Part shown: in pieces, positions 1 through 10,430 of the stretch
Layout of the letters: each line of letters opens with the position of its first letter
How positions within the stretch are numbered: the stretch's first letter is position 1
Assembly (NCBI GenBank): GCA_902604065.1
Contig: CACKXF010000007.1
Coordinates: forward strand, 1-43,596
Length of the DNA: 43,596 nucleotides
Direction: 5' to 3'
Source of the DNA: an uncultured Pelagibacteraceae bacterium
GTDB taxonomy: Bacteria > Pseudomonadota > Alphaproteobacteria > Pelagibacterales > Pelagibacteraceae
Notes under the pieces: generated by a model
Database searches by the model: none
The model's input: the letters and a program-made list of their open reading frames with translations, nothing else
Told to the model about the DNA's origin: nothing
Program-made: the position numbers and the translations under genes

Positions 1-1
1 A

Positions 2-40
2 GAGTCCTTTCAATTAGAAAAAATTGATAGAACAATATGA
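2..40 (+). CDS. infB: Translation initiation factor IF-2, last 12 residues (partial)
   Basis: The reading frame entering from the left edge ends in ESFQLEKIDRTI and a TGA stop. This resembles the usual end of IF-2, a 'CFxxxxIxRTx' tail finishing just after a conserved Arg-Thr. Its stop overlaps the rbfA start in an ATGA arrangement, which indicates translational coupling. infB directly before rbfA is the standard alphaproteobacterial order, which favours infB over truB. IF-2 is the GTPase that places initiator tRNA on the 30S subunit. Only 12 residues are visible, so the call rests on the tail pattern and the neighbour. Confidence 0.6.
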   Translation, partial: ESFQLEKIDRTI

Positions 41-438
41 TGACAAACGATTTATCAAATAAAAGTTTTTCTCAAAGACAGCTTAGAGTTGGCGAACTTG
101 TAAAGCAAAGTTTGGGCGAAATATTTATAAAAAATGAGTCCAAAATATCTGAGCTTAACTCAAAATTTATAACCGTCACAGAGGTAAGAATGACACCTGA
201 CTTGAAAACAGCAAGAGTTTATGTCATTCCATTAGGCGGAATTGAAATGCGAGAAATCGTTGTTGTCTTGACTAATAACGCTCATCTTGTTAGAAAAGCT
301 CTTTCAAAAAAACTTAATTTAAAGTTTCTCCCTAAATTAAAATTTATTGAAGATCGTTCCTTTGAATACGCAGAAAAAATAGAAAGATTAATTGCAGAGA
401 ATAAAAAAAATGAAACAGACAAAAAAAGATATAATTAA
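37..438 (+). CDS. rbfA: 30S ribosome-binding factor RbfA
   Basis: A 133-residue protein with the RbfA pattern: an N-terminal 'SQRQLRVGELVKQSLGEI' helix, a central 'ITVTEVRMTPDLKTARVYV' KH-like strand-helix segment and a C-terminal 'LKFLPKLKFIEDRS' strand. RbfA binds the 30S subunit and helps mature the 5' end of 16S rRNA, especially at low temperature. The length is normal for the family. Two adjacent ATG codons (37 and 40) could start it; the first overlaps the infB stop. The 3' end overlaps the rpsO start by 29 bases. truB, which commonly sits between rbfA and rpsO in related bacteria, is absent here. Confidence 0.95.
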   Translation: MMTNDLSNKSFSQRQLRVGELVKQSLGEIFIKNESKISELNSKFITVTEVRMTPDLKTARVYVIPLGGIEMREIVVVLTNNAHLVRKALSKKLNLKFLPKLKFIEDRSFEYAEKIERLIAENKKNETDKKRYN

Positions 439-670
439 ATCCTTAGCGATCAATTCAAAAGATGTTGGATCTGCAGAAATTCAAATTGGGCTTTTAAGCA
501 ATAAAATAGAAAAATTAGCTGAACATTTTAAAAAATTTAAAAAAGATAAACACTCGACAATGGGTCTTTCAAAATCAGTTAACAAAAGAAAAAAATTACT
601 CAGTTATCTAAAAAAAAATAATCTAAAATCATATGAAAAAATTATAAAACAACTCAACTTAAGGAAATAA
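410..670 (+). CDS. rpsO: 30S ribosomal protein S15
   Basis: S15 binds 16S rRNA in the platform of the 30S subunit and contacts 23S rRNA in bridge B4. The sequence has the family core: '[16 protein letters not shown]', the '[11 protein letters not shown]' loop and '[12 protein letters not shown]', ending in 'LNLRK'. I start it at ATG 410 (86 residues) because family members begin a few residues before the 'IIKSLA' helix; an earlier ATG at 392 adds six residues with no family match. The start lies inside rbfA and the stop shares a base with the pnp start, so the three genes look translationally coupled. The rpsO-pnp pairing is conserved in many bacteria. Confidence 0.96.
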   Translation: MKQTKKDIIKSLAINSKDVGSAEIQIGLLSNKIEKLAEHFKKFKKDKHSTMGLSKSVNKRKKLLSYLKKNNLKSYEKIIKQLNLRK

Positions 671-2742
671 TGTTCAAAATTCAAAAAGAAGAAATTAATA
701 TTAATGGTAAAAAAATTACTTTAGAAACAGGCAAAGTCGCTAGACAAGCTGATGGAGCTATAATTGCAACATGCGGTGAAACAGTTGTTATTGCTACTGC
801 AGTAGGTGCAAAAAAACTTAGAGAAGACCAGGACTACTTTCCTTTATCAGTAAATTATCAAGAGAAATATTATGCAGCAGGAAAGATACCTGGAGGATAT
901 TTTAAAAGAGAAGCTCGGCCAACTGAATCTGAAACTTTAATATCTAGATTAATAGATAGACCAATTAGGCCTTTATTCCCCTCAAGTTTTATGAATGAAG
1001 TTCAGTTGCTACCTACAGTATTATCTTATGATGGAGAAAATCAACCGGATATTTTATCTATAATCGCTTCATCAGCTGCTTTATCAATATCCGGCCTTCC
1101 TTTTCAAGGCCCAATAGCTGCTAGTAGAGTCGGATATAAAGATGGAAAATATCTACTTAACCCTTCCCCAGAAGAACTGAAAACGTCAGAACTTGATTTA
1201 GTTGTTGCAGGAACTAGAGACGCAGTTTTAATGGTAGAGTCTGAAACATCAGGACTATCAGAAAAAATTATGCTTGATGCAGTTAAATATGGACATGAAA
1301 ATTTTATACCAGTTATAGATGCCATTGAAAGTCTATCTAAAAAAGCTGGTAAACCTAAATGGGAAATAGAAGAAGTTGACCATTCAAAAGTTAAGAAAAA
1401 AATTACAAGTGAATTTGAAACAGATTTAAGGAAAGCATTTAAAGTGGTTGATAAAAAGAAAAGATCAACTTTGATTTCTGAAATTGACTCTAAATGCAAA
1501 GAAATATTCAAAGACGATGAAAACGTCACAGAAAACCAAGCAATGGCTCAATTAAAATCTCTTGAAAAAGATATTGTACGTACAGCTATTCTTAAAGATA
1601 AAAAAAGAATTGATGGAAGAGGTCTTGCAGACGTTAGAAAAATTGAGTGCGAAGTAGGTGTTTTGCCAAGAACTCACGGTTCAGCGCTATTTACAAGAGG
1701 AGAGACTCAAGCTTTAGTAGTAACTACTCTTGGAATGTCAGATGATGAACAAAGACTAGAAAGCCTGGACGGTATGCAAAGATCAAGTTTTATGTTGCAT
1801 TATAATTTCCCTCCGTTTTCAGTTGGAGAATGTGGCAGAATAGGTACTGGAAGACGAGAAATAGGCCATGGTAAACTTGCTTGGCGAGCAATCAATTCTT
1901 CACTGCCTCTAAAAGAAAATTTTCCATACACTCTTAGAGTGGTCTCAGAAATAACAGAGTCCAATGGTTCTTCTTCAATGGCAACAGTTTGTGGCACTTC
2001 TTTATCGCTTATGGATGCTGGTGTTCCTATTAAGGAACCAGTGGCTGGTATTGCAATGGGTTTAATAAAAGAAGGAGACAGCTTCTCCGTTCTTTCAGAC
2101 ATACTAGGAGATGAAGACCACTTAGGAGATATGGATTTTAAAGTAGCAGGAACCAAAGATGGAATTACCTCTTTACAAATGGACATAAAAATAACCGGAA
2201 TTACTTTTGAGATAATGGAGCAAGCTCTAAATCAAGCCAAATCAGGTAGAGAGCATATTTTAGGTGAAATGAACAAAGCTATTAAAACATCAAGAAAAGA
2301 ATTTTCTAAGCACACACCAAAAATGGAAACAATAAAAGTTGATAAAAAAGATATTGCAACGGTTATTGGAAAAGGAGGTGCTACAATAAGAGAGATAGTT
2401 GAAAAATCAGGAGCAAAAGTAGATGTCAAAGACACAGGTGAAGTTACTGTAGCTGCTCCAGACGAAAAATCTAGAAATTCTGCAATTGAAATTATAAAAA
2501 GCTTAATAGCAAAACCAGAAGTTGGAAAAATTTATAAAGGTAAAGTAGTAAAAATTATGGAATTTGGAGCTTTTGTTAATTTTCTAGGTAAACAAGATGG
2601 TTTGGTTCATATTTCAGAACTCGCAGGAAAAAGAGTGGCTAAGGTAAGTGATGTAGTCAAAGAAGGTGATGAAGTTTCCGTAAAAGTCTTAGGTTTTGAC
2701 AGAGGCAAAGTTAAATTGTCAATTAAACAAGCTGTTGCTTAA
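670..2742 (+). CDS. pnp: Polyribonucleotide nucleotidyltransferase (PNPase)
   Basis: A 690-residue PNPase, a phosphorolytic 3'-to-5' exoribonuclease and part of the degradosome. Domains in order: the first RNase PH-like domain (about 1-220), a helical linker, the second RNase PH-like domain (about 300-540, with '[17 protein letters not shown]' and '[19 protein letters not shown]'), a KH domain (about 550-610, '[12 protein letters not shown]') and a C-terminal S1 domain (about 620-690, '[28 protein letters not shown]'). Length and domain order are complete, with only a short tail after S1. The DGDMDFK acidic motif of the active second domain is present. It ends four bases from the convergent gene at 2747. 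Confidence 0.98.
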   Translation: MFKIQKEEININGKKITLETGKVARQADGAIIATCGETVVIATAVGAKKLREDQDYFPLSVNYQEKYYAAGKIPGGYFKREARPTESETLISRLIDRPIRPLFPSSFMNEVQLLPTVLSYDGENQPDILSIIASSAALSISGLPFQGPIAASRVGYKDGKYLLNPSPEELKTSELDLVVAGTRDAVLMVESETSGLSEKIMLDAVKYGHENFIPVIDAIESLSKKAGKPKWEIEEVDHSKVKKKITSEFETDLRKAFKVVDKKKRSTLISEIDSKCKEIFKDDENVTENQAMAQLKSLEKDIVRTAILKDKKRIDGRGLADVRKIECEVGVLPRTHGSALFTRGETQALVVTTLGMSDDEQRLESLDGMQRSSFMLHYNFPPFSVGECGRIGTGRREIGHGKLAWRAINSSLPLKENFPYTLRVVSEITESNGSSSMATVCGTSLSLMDAGVPIKEPVAGIAMGLIKEGDSFSVLSDILGDEDHLGDMDFKVAGTKDGITSLQMDIKITGITFEIMEQALNQAKSGREHILGEMNKAIKTSRKEFSKHTPKMETIKVDKKDIATVIGKGGATIREIVEKSGAKVDVKDTGEVTVAAPDEKSRNSAIEIIKSLIAKPEVGKIYKGKVVKIMEFGAFVNFLGKQDGLVHISELAGKRVAKVSDVVKEGDEVSVKVLGFDRGKVKLSIKQAVA

Positions 2743-2746
2743 AAAT

Positions 2747-3262
2747 TTAAATTTTGTACTCAAAGTTTTGAGTCTCTTCATTTACTTGAAGTTCTATAGC
2801 CCCGTTCCTTAAATGAAAATTTCTTGCCATATCGGTGAGTGGAGAAAGAGTAATTAGTCTGTTAAGATGATTTGATTTTTTTATTTTTTTAAAAACCTCT
2901 TTAACAATTAATTTACCTCCTCCCTTTTTTTTAGACCAGACAGTGTATGCTATCGCTATTTTACCAACTCTTTGGTCTCTTCGAATGCTTTGTAAATGTG
3001 CATCCCTTGTCATTAAATCTAATTCTTTTACATTTGTTGGTATATCATTTGTAAACCCAAAACACATTATAGCACAAATATCATTTTTATGTTTAACGCC
3101 ATAAATCTTTCGACCATAACTTGTTCTAAAATCATTATTTAATTCCGGCCTAATAGGATCTTCTTCTGGATTACAAGACTTAAGCTCGACCAGTTCTGCT
3201 CCTTTGATCCAATCAAAGAAATTTTCAAATTTTTCTCTAACTTTTTTATTTAATTCTCTCAT
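2747..3262 (-). CDS. Small protein of unknown function, possibly GNAT-like
   Basis: I do not recognise a named family for this 171-residue soluble protein. The N-terminal half has a charged stretch and a 'KNDICAIMCFGFTNDIP' strand. The C-terminal half reads 'GKIAIAYTVWSKKKGGGKLIVKEVFKKI', then 'LNRLITLSPLTDMARNFHLRNGA'. That order (strand, glycine-rich turn, helix, strand, then a helix ending in a residue-Asn-Gly-Ala strand) resembles the acetyl-CoA-binding half of GNAT N-acyltransferases. The usual R/QxxGxG/A loop would correspond to the KKGGGK turn, which is not canonical. It lies 75 bases downstream of fabI on the same strand and could be a tail gene of the fab operon. The acyltransferase role is inferred only. 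Confidence 0.5.
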   Translation of the reverse strand: MRELNKKVREKFENFFDWIKGAELVELKSCNPEEDPIRPELNNDFRTSYGRKIYGVKHKNDICAIMCFGFTNDIPTNVKELDLMTRDAHLQSIRRDQRVGKIAIAYTVWSKKKGGGKLIVKEVFKKIKKSNHLNRLITLSPLTDMARNFHLRNGAIELQVNEETQNFEYKI

Positions 3263-3337
3263 TTTTTCTTATTTTTAAACTTTTTTATTTGTTTAGGAGT
3301 TATTATTTATGCAATTTAGTAATGTGATTAACGCAGG

Positions 3338-4123
3338 TTAAGTTATGTTTTTTGGATCTGGCATTCCTACTTTATTATATCCAGCATCTACATAATGTAT
3401 TTCTCCGGTTACCCCACTAGCCAGCTCGCTTAGCAAGTAAAGAGCTGAGTTGCCTACATCGTGAATATCAACGTTTCTTTTTAAAAAAGAGTGATTTTCA
3501 TTCCATTTATATAAAAATTTTGCATCTCCTATAGCAGATGCAGCTAATGTTTTAATTGGTCCTGCGCTTATAGCATTCACCCTGATCTTTTTTTGCCCAA
3601 GATCTCTTGCTAAATATTTTACGCTAGCCTCCAACGCAGATTTACAAACTCCCATAACATTATAATTTGGGATTGCTTTAGTAGACTCATACGTAAGTGT
3701 CAATAAACTTCCACCATCTTTCATTATTTTAGAGGCTTCTTTGGATACTTCTGTAAAGGAAAAACATGAGATTAGCATACTTCTAAGAAAATTTTCTCTT
3801 GTTGTATTTAAATATTCACCTGATAATTCTGATTTGTCTGAGAAGGCAACCGCGTGAACTACAAAATCAATTTCACCCCATTTTTGTTTTATATCTTCAA
3901 AAAGTTTTATAACTTCTTCTTTTTTTTCAACATCACAACTAAAAGTAACTTTCGAATTAAGCTTTTCAGCTAAAGGTAAAACTCTCTTTTTTAATGCGTC
4001 ACCTAAATATGTAAAAGCTAATTCAGCCCCAGCTTCTGCAAGTTTTTGAGAAATTCCCCATGCAATTGATCTCTCATTTGCCACACCCATTATCAAACCT
4101 TTTTTACCTTTCATTAAACTCAT
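3338..4123 (-). CDS. fabI: Enoyl-[acyl-carrier-protein] reductase (NADH)
   Basis: A 261-residue short-chain dehydrogenase of the FabI type, which catalyses the last step of each fatty acid elongation cycle (reduction of trans-2-enoyl-ACP). The cofactor loop 'GKKGLIMGVANERSIAWGI' at the N terminus is the FabI version of the Rossmann glycine motif. The Tyr-x6-Lys catalytic pair is Y154 and K161, with the additional FabI tyrosine at Y145. 'RVNAISAGPIKTLAASAI' marks the substrate loop. It starts two bases after the fabB stop, so fabA, fabB and fabI are one transcription unit. The length is normal. Confidence 0.97.
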   Translation of the reverse strand: MSLMKGKKGLIMGVANERSIAWGISQKLAEAGAELAFTYLGDALKKRVLPLAEKLNSKVTFSCDVEKKEEVIKLFEDIKQKWGEIDFVVHAVAFSDKSELSGEYLNTTRENFLRSMLISCFSFTEVSKEASKIMKDGGSLLTLTYESTKAIPNYNVMGVCKSALEASVKYLARDLGQKKIRVNAISAGPIKTLAASAIGDAKFLYKWNENHSFLKRNVDIHDVGNSALYLLSELASGVTGEIHYVDAGYNKVGMPDPKNIT

Positions 4124-4125
4124 AA

Positions 4126-5337
4126 TTATACCTTTTCAAAAATTAAAGCAGCGTTTGTACCACCGAAACCAAAACTGTTAGACATTACCGTATTTAGTGA
4201 GGTCCCTTTTTGAGTTTTTGTAACTATAGGAAATTTTTTAGCCTCTTCATCCATTTCATTTATATTGGCAGAACCAGCAATAAAATCATTTTTCATCATA
4301 ATTAAACAATAAATCGCTTCATGTACTGATGCGGCACCTAAAGGATGTCCTGATAAAGATTTTGTTGAACTAATTTTAGGAATTTTTTCTCCAAAAGTTT
4401 TTAGAACAGCATTTAATTCAGTAATATCTCCTACAGGAGTTGATGTCCCGTGAGTATTTATATAATCAATTTTGTTTTTAGAAGTAGCCATAGCCATTTG
4501 CATGCATCTTACAGCACCTTCGCCAGATGGCGCCACCATGTCATAACCATCGGATGTTGCACCATATCCAGTTAATTCAGCATAAATTTTTGCTCCTCTA
4601 GCTTTTGCATGCTCATACTCTTCAAGCACTAAAACCCCAGCTCCACCAGCAATAACAAACCCATCTCTGGTTTTATCATAAGCTCGTGATGCAGTTTCAG
4701 GTTTATCATTGTATTTTGAAGACAAGGCAGTCATTGCATCAAACATTGCAGTCATAGCCCAATGAACTTCCTCACTCCCACCTGCAAAAATAATTTCTTG
4801 TTTCCCCATTTGAATTAATTCCATGGCATTTCCAATACAGTGTCCGCTAGTTGCACAGGCGGAACTCATTGTATAGTTTGTTCCTTTAATTTTAAAAGGA
4901 ACAGCAAGTGTTGCTGAAGCTGTGCTACCCATCGTCCTAGGCACAATAAATGGCCCCATTAATTTTGGTGTTTTAGCCCTAGTTTTGTCTGCAGCAAGAA
5001 TTACATTTTCGATAGATGGTCCACCTGAACCCATTATAATCCCAGTCTTAAAATTACTTACCTCACTTTCTTTTAAACCAGAGTCTGAAATCGCTTCTTT
5101 CATAGCAATATAATTGTAAGCTGAGCCAGATCCCATGAATCTAATTGTTTTCCTGTCAACAAAATCTGAAAGTTTTATATTGGGTTTACCGTGTACATGA
5201 CTTTTAAGATTATGTTCTTTATACTCCTCAGCAAAGGAAATGCCTGACTTTGAATTCAGTAGAGACCGGTGTACTTCTTCTTGATTATTACCAAGGCAAG
5301 ATACTATGCCAAGACCTGTAATTACCACTCTTCTCAT
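4126..5337 (-). CDS. fabB: 3-oxoacyl-[acyl-carrier-protein] synthase I
   Basis: A 403-residue condensing enzyme. The Cys-His-His triad is visible: C161 in '[12 protein letters not shown]', a His in '[12 protein letters not shown]' near 296 and a His in '[15 protein letters not shown]' near 331. The C-terminal '[17 protein letters not shown]' glycine loop is typical. FabB, rather than FabF, is indicated by the neighbouring fabA and by family-like residues around the active site. It extends the cis-3-decenoyl-ACP made by FabA and so commits carbon to unsaturated fatty acids. Its ATG overlaps the fabA TGA (ATGA), which indicates coupling. Confidence 0.95.
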   Translation of the reverse strand: MRRVVITGLGIVSCLGNNQEEVHRSLLNSKSGISFAEEYKEHNLKSHVHGKPNIKLSDFVDRKTIRFMGSGSAYNYIAMKEAISDSGLKESEVSNFKTGIIMGSGGPSIENVILAADKTRAKTPKLMGPFIVPRTMGSTASATLAVPFKIKGTNYTMSSACATSGHCIGNAMELIQMGKQEIIFAGGSEEVHWAMTAMFDAMTALSSKYNDKPETASRAYDKTRDGFVIAGGAGVLVLEEYEHAKARGAKIYAELTGYGATSDGYDMVAPSGEGAVRCMQMAMATSKNKIDYINTHGTSTPVGDITELNAVLKTFGEKIPKISSTKSLSGHPLGAASVHEAIYCLIMMKNDFIAGSANINEMDEEAKKFPIVTKTQKGTSLNTVMSNSFGFGGTNAALIFEKV

Positions 5338-5840
5338 GACTTAAATAACCCCACTTTTAGATTTTCTGCAACATAGATTGTTTTTCCGTCTGCTTCTAAT
5401 ATACCATTCGCTAATCCTACTACAGCACCCTCTTTTTTTAAAATTCTTTTTATATCTATTTTATAAGTAGCTATCTTTATATTTTTCAAAACTTCGCCGG
5501 TAAACTTTACCGTGCTTACTCCTAAAGCTCGCCCTTTTCCTGGTTCTCCAGTCCAGCCAAGATAAAAACCGACCAATTGCCACATGGCATCTAATCCTAG
5601 ACACCCTGGCATTACTGGATCATTTTGAAAATGACATTTAAAAAACCAAAGATCATCTTTAATATCTAATTCCGCTTCTAAATAACCTCGCTTGAAAGAA
5701 CCGGTGTTATTTTCAATTTTTGAAATTCTATCAAACATAAGCATTGGAGGTAATGGCAATTTGGCATTTCCTTCACCAAAAAGAATACCATTTCCACAAT
5801 CAATTAAATCTTGATAATTATAACTATTTTTTTGTTTCAT
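5334..5840 (-). CDS. fabA: 3-hydroxydecanoyl-ACP dehydratase/isomerase
   Basis: A 168-residue hot-dog-fold enzyme that dehydrates 3-hydroxydecanoyl-ACP and isomerises the product to the cis-3 form, the branch point to unsaturated fatty acids in the anaerobic pathway. Catalytic H70 ('[17 protein letters not shown]') and D84 ('[16 protein letters not shown]') match the positions known in E. coli FabA. The N-terminal '[12 protein letters not shown]' segment is also typical. It is the first gene of the fabA-fabB-fabI unit and is divergent from irr, with 77 bases between the two starts. Membrane fluidity control by this operon is expected from the family. Confidence 0.97.
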   Translation of the reverse strand: MKQKNSYNYQDLIDCGNGILFGEGNAKLPLPPMLMFDRISKIENNTGSFKRGYLEAELDIKDDLWFFKCHFQNDPVMPGCLGLDAMWQLVGFYLGWTGEPGKGRALGVSTVKFTGEVLKNIKIATYKIDIKRILKKEGAVVGLANGILEADGKTIYVAENLKVGLFKS

Positions 5841-5859
5841 TTTTAAAATATGGTTTTAC

Positions 5860-5887
5860 TTGATTAAAGTAGGTAATTATATATAAA
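5860..5887 (+). promoter_or_regulatory. Likely sigma-70 promoter of irr
   Basis: TTGATT (5860-5865) and TATAAA (5882-5887) are separated by 16 bases, placing a start of transcription about 25 bases before the irr ATG. The region is shared with the divergent fabA, whose own promoter I could not place. A weak, shortened resemblance to an Irr site lies just downstream, but it is too poor to call. Confidence 0.45.
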
Positions 5888-5917
5888 TAGTTAAGAATTA
5901 TAAAGTAAGCAAAATCA

Positions 5918-6337
5918 ATGATTATTAGTGATAATTTAAAAATCTACGTCCAAAAACTAAGATCATCAAATCTTAGACCCACAAAACAACGGCTAAAAAT
6001 TTGCCAGTTTTTATTTGATAGAGAAAAAACTTTTCATTTTACAGTTGAGACATTAAATAAAAAAATAAATAAAAATGGAGCTTCGAAAGTTTCTTTAGCA
6101 ACAATCTATAATACAGTTGAAGCATTTACTAGCGCTGGATACTTAAAAGAAATTTTAACTAGTAAAAATAAAAGTTATTATGATACGAACATTAAGTCGC
6201 ACCACCATTTTTATGATGAAGGAAGTAAAGAGCTTACTGATATTCATTATAGTCAAATACAGCTTAGCAAAGTTCCAATTCCTCCAAAAGGCAAAAAGAT
6301 TAAAAATCTTGAAGTTGTAATCAGAATTCAAAAATAG
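5918..6337 (+). CDS. irr: Iron response regulator Irr (Fur family)
   Basis: A 139-residue Fur-family repressor. The N-terminal winged helix contains 'RPTKQRLKICQFLF' and the recognition segment 'SKVSLATIYNTVEAFTSAGYL'. The C-terminal part has the Irr hallmarks: a three-His run in 'KSHHHFYDEGSKELTDI' and the ending 'IPPKGKKIKNLEVVIRIQ', in place of the Cys pairs of classical Fur. In rhizobia and other alphaproteobacteria, Irr acts under low iron or heme and is degraded or inactivated when heme is abundant. No N-terminal Cys-Pro heme regulatory motif is present here, as in many non-Bradyrhizobium homologues. The next gene downstream, katG, has an Irr-box-like palindrome in its promoter. Confidence 0.85.
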   Translation: MIISDNLKIYVQKLRSSNLRPTKQRLKICQFLFDREKTFHFTVETLNKKINKNGASKVSLATIYNTVEAFTSAGYLKEILTSKNKSYYDTNIKSHHHFYDEGSKELTDIHYSQIQLSKVPIPPKGKKIKNLEVVIRIQK

Positions 6338-6347
6338 TTATCTTTTG

Positions 6348-6376
6348 TTGACTTTCCAGTTTAGAATTATTATAAA
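6348..6376 (+). promoter_or_regulatory. katG promoter, sigma-70 type
   Basis: TTGACT (6348-6353), a 17-base spacer and TATAAA (6371-6376) form a near-consensus promoter that predicts transcription starting about 15 bases before the katG ATG at 6398. It begins 11 bases after the irr stop, so katG can be transcribed independently of irr. Confidence 0.7.
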
Positions 6377-6378
6377 CT
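6358..6378. promoter_or_regulatory. Irr-box-like operator over the katG promoter
   Basis: A 21-base palindrome (9 of 10 base pairs symmetrical) fills the spacer and covers the whole -10 element of the katG promoter. Its core at 6360-6376 reads TTTAGAA, three bases, then TTATAAA. The iron control element reported for Irr in alphaproteobacteria has TTTAGAA and TTCTAAA half-sites around a three-base spacer, so this site differs at one position. The position suggests repression by occlusion of RNA polymerase. That Irr binds here is an inference. Confidence 0.6.
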
Positions 6379-6391
6379 AGAAATTAGCTAA

Positions 6392-8569
<2,178 letters not shown>

Positions 8570-8570
8570 T

Positions 8571-8816
8571 ATGACTGAATTTACTCAAGGTATACACGGT
8601 GCAGCAAAAAAGATTTACGACAACAATAAAGGATCTTTACTTAGAACCCTTGTCTACACTATAGGCCACTTTATTATTGCGATAACAGTTTTAATGCTGG
8701 TAGCTGATGTAACATTCGCAATTGCTTTAACTGATGCCATAGTAGAGCCATTGGCTAACACAGTTTGGTATTTTTTGTTAGATAAGTTTTGGGCTTCTAA
8801 AATTAGTTCAAAATAA
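8571..8816 (+). CDS. Small DUF2061-type membrane protein
   Basis: An 81-residue protein with about two hydrophobic segments: 'LVYTIGHFIIAITVLMLVADVTFAIAL' and a C-terminal helix with 'EPLANTVWYFLLDKFW'. The pattern 'LRTLVYTxGHFIIA...EPxxNTxxYFLxxxxW' is that of the DUF2061 family of predicted inner membrane proteins with no established function. It starts one base after the katG stop, so it is almost certainly translated from the katG message. A role linked to peroxide or heme is possible from context only. It ends two bases from the convergent gene at 8819. Confidence 0.75.
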   Translation: MTEFTQGIHGAAKKIYDNNKGSLLRTLVYTIGHFIIAITVLMLVADVTFAIALTDAIVEPLANTVWYFLLDKFWASKISSK

Positions 8817-8818
8817 TA

Positions 8819-9253
8819 TTAAAGCTTTCCCCAAATACTTTTTTTTTTAATCCACCCAGAATAATTTTCACTTTTTATTTTACACCAGTTATTTTTACAT
8901 TTTGATACAATAACTAAGTGGCCTTTTTCAATATTTGCCAAGGGTTTTGAATATAAAGTTGGTCTTTTATATAAAAGCATATCATTCATAGTTATACCTG
9001 CTTTTTTTTTTGATAACTGAGTTATGTGTATCCAACCAGAATTGTTTTCATGATCTTGTATTTTTCTAAAGTTGTCAGATCTATCTTTTATTAGTACAGG
9101 AAGATATTTTTTGTTGTAAATTATTTTTATTGGATAATCAAAAGACGGACCTAATCTCAGATTAACTTTTTCATTTCTTAAAGTTAAAAAATAGTCTTCA
9201 CTAGCAAATAAATTAGAAATTGAAATAAAAAATATTATAATAATCTTTAGCAT
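8819..9253 (-). CDS. Secreted bacterial SH3-domain protein
   Basis: A 144-residue protein with an N-terminal signal peptide ('MLKIIIIFFISISNLFASE', likely cut after Ala). Two SH3-like repeats follow: the first contains 'VNLRLGPSFDYPI' and ends at 'GWIHITQL'; the second contains 'LYKRPTLYSKPLANIEKGH', 'KNNWCKI' and 'GWIKKKSIWG'. This is the alphaproteobacterial periplasmic SH3b type, thought to bind peptidoglycan or act as an adaptor. Its start overlaps the end of the upstream adenylyltransferase gene by seven bases, making it the last member of the ubiE run. The exact function is unknown. Confidence 0.75.
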   Translation of the reverse strand: MLKIIIIFFISISNLFASEDYFLTLRNEKVNLRLGPSFDYPIKIIYNKKYLPVLIKDRSDNFRKIQDHENNSGWIHITQLSKKKAGITMNDMLLYKRPTLYSKPLANIEKGHLVIVSKCKNNWCKIKSENYSGWIKKKSIWGKL

Positions 9254-9990
9254 TTATTAGTACATTTTTTATTAATACTAAGATGTACCTTTCTAAAATC
9301 CATCTTTATCGAATTAAAAATCATCATTTTTTTTTCTAAATTTGATTTAAGTCTTAAGATAGAATTTAATACCTCATTTGCCTGCAATGTTCCTATAACA
9401 CCGGTAATAGTAGGCGTTACTCCCTCTGTATCGCAGTTTTGATTTCTATCTGGAATATCTGGCATAAAACATCTGAAACAAGGAGTTTTCTTTTTAAAGT
9501 CAAACTTAAAAAGTTGACCATTAAAACCACTAACTGCAGCAGAAATTAAAATTTTTTTTTGTTTTAAACAATAGTCATTAATTAATAACCTAGTTTGAAA
9601 ATTGTCAGTACTATCGCAAATAATATCAAATTTACCAATTATTTTTTCAATGTTGTTTTTGTTTAGTCTGATTTTAAAAGGGACAATTTTAGATTTTTTA
9701 TTTATTTTATTTATTTTTTTTTTTGCAATATCAACTTTGTATTTTCCAATATCACTAGTGTCAAAAATAATTTGTCGGTTTAAATTTGATAACTCGATCT
9801 TGTCATTATCTACTATGCCAATAGTCCCAACCCCTAAACTTGCTAAATATATTGACAGCGGACAACCTAACCCACCCATTCCTAAAACGAGTATTTTTGA
9901 AGCTATTATTTTTTTTTGACCCATTATTCCGAATTTTTTTAAAATTATTTGTTTAGAAAACTTTTCGTACTCTTTGTTTGAAATCTTCAT
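9247..9990 (-). CDS. ThiF/MoeB-family adenylyltransferase (E1-like)
   Basis: A 247-residue E1-like enzyme that should adenylate the C-terminal glycine of a ubiquitin-like sulfur carrier (ThiS or MoaD). Visible motifs: the nucleotide-binding 'ILVLGMGGLGCPLSIYLASLGVG', 'DNDKIELSNLNRQI', the 'DSTDNFQTRLLIND' segment, and zinc ligands in 'CFRCF' plus a C-terminal 'KKCTNKC'. A Cys in 'CDTEGVTPTITGVIGTLQANEVL' aligns with the conserved loop Cys of MoeB and ThiF. No carrier protein or thi/moa gene is nearby, so I cannot tell thiamine from molybdopterin use. It starts two bases after dut. Confidence 0.85.
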   Translation of the reverse strand: MKISNKEYEKFSKQIILKKFGIMGQKKIIASKILVLGMGGLGCPLSIYLASLGVGTIGIVDNDKIELSNLNRQIIFDTSDIGKYKVDIAKKKINKINKKSKIVPFKIRLNKNNIEKIIGKFDIICDSTDNFQTRLLINDYCLKQKKILISAAVSGFNGQLFKFDFKKKTPCFRCFMPDIPDRNQNCDTEGVTPTITGVIGTLQANEVLNSILRLKSNLEKKMMIFNSIKMDFRKVHLSINKKCTNKC

Positions 9991-9992
9991 TT

Positions 9993-10430
9993 TTAATTTC
10001 CAGTAGAACCAAATCCGCCACTACCTCTGGTAGTTATGTCGAGGTCTTTAACCTCGAGAAGCTCAGCCTTAGTTATGGGACATAACACCATTTGAGCAAT
10101 TCTTAATCCCGGTGTTATTTCAAAATTATTTTTCCCTAAATTAATTAATATTACTTTAATCTCTCCTCTATAATCCGAGTCTATTGTTCCAGGTGTATTT
10201 AATACCGTTATAGAATTCTTGATTGCTAATCCAGACCTGGGTCTAATCTGTATTTCGTAGTCTTTTGGAATTGATATTGCTAAACCAGTAGGAACTAAAA
10301 ATTTTTCACCTGGTTTAATAATTTTTTTTGAGTCTAAATTAGCTGAAAGATCTAGTCCGGAAGATCCCAAAGTTTCATACTTCGGAATGATAGCTTTTTC
10401 TTCGAGTTTCTTAATTAATATTTTTATCAT
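9993..10430 (-). CDS. dut: dUTP diphosphatase (dUTPase)
   Basis: A 145-residue trimeric dUTPase that hydrolyses dUTP to dUMP, keeping uracil out of DNA and feeding dTMP synthesis. The conserved motifs run in order: 'GSSGLDLSANL', 'IRPRSGLAIKNSI', 'TPGTIDSDYRGEI' and 'RIAQMV', ending with the arm 'TRGSGGFGSTGN'. The length is standard. Its start lies 20 bases inside coaBC, so the two are coupled. The coaBC-dut pairing is common in proteobacteria. Confidence 0.97.
   Translation of the reverse strand: MIKILIKKLEEKAIIPKYETLGSSGLDLSANLDSKKIIKPGEKFLVPTGLAISIPKDYEIQIRPRSGLAIKNSITVLNTPGTIDSDYRGEIKVILINLGKNNFEITPGLRIAQMVLCPITKAELLEVKDLDITTRGSGGFGSTGN

Noticed and set aside
2-40. Left-edge fragment as the end of truB
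   Set aside because: The tail ESFQLEKIDRTI fits the IF-2 C terminus, and infB is the normal left neighbour of rbfA.
1104-2435. Long open frames on the minus strand inside pnp
   Set aside because: They mirror the codon pattern of the real gene, have Ser/Leu-rich compositions and no family motifs; the same applies to antisense frames in katG, the RND pump, polA and others.
5841-5917. Irr box controlling irr or fabA in the shared region
   Set aside because: Only a degenerate TTTATAA...TTCTTAA-like run is present with the wrong spacing, so autoregulation is not supported.
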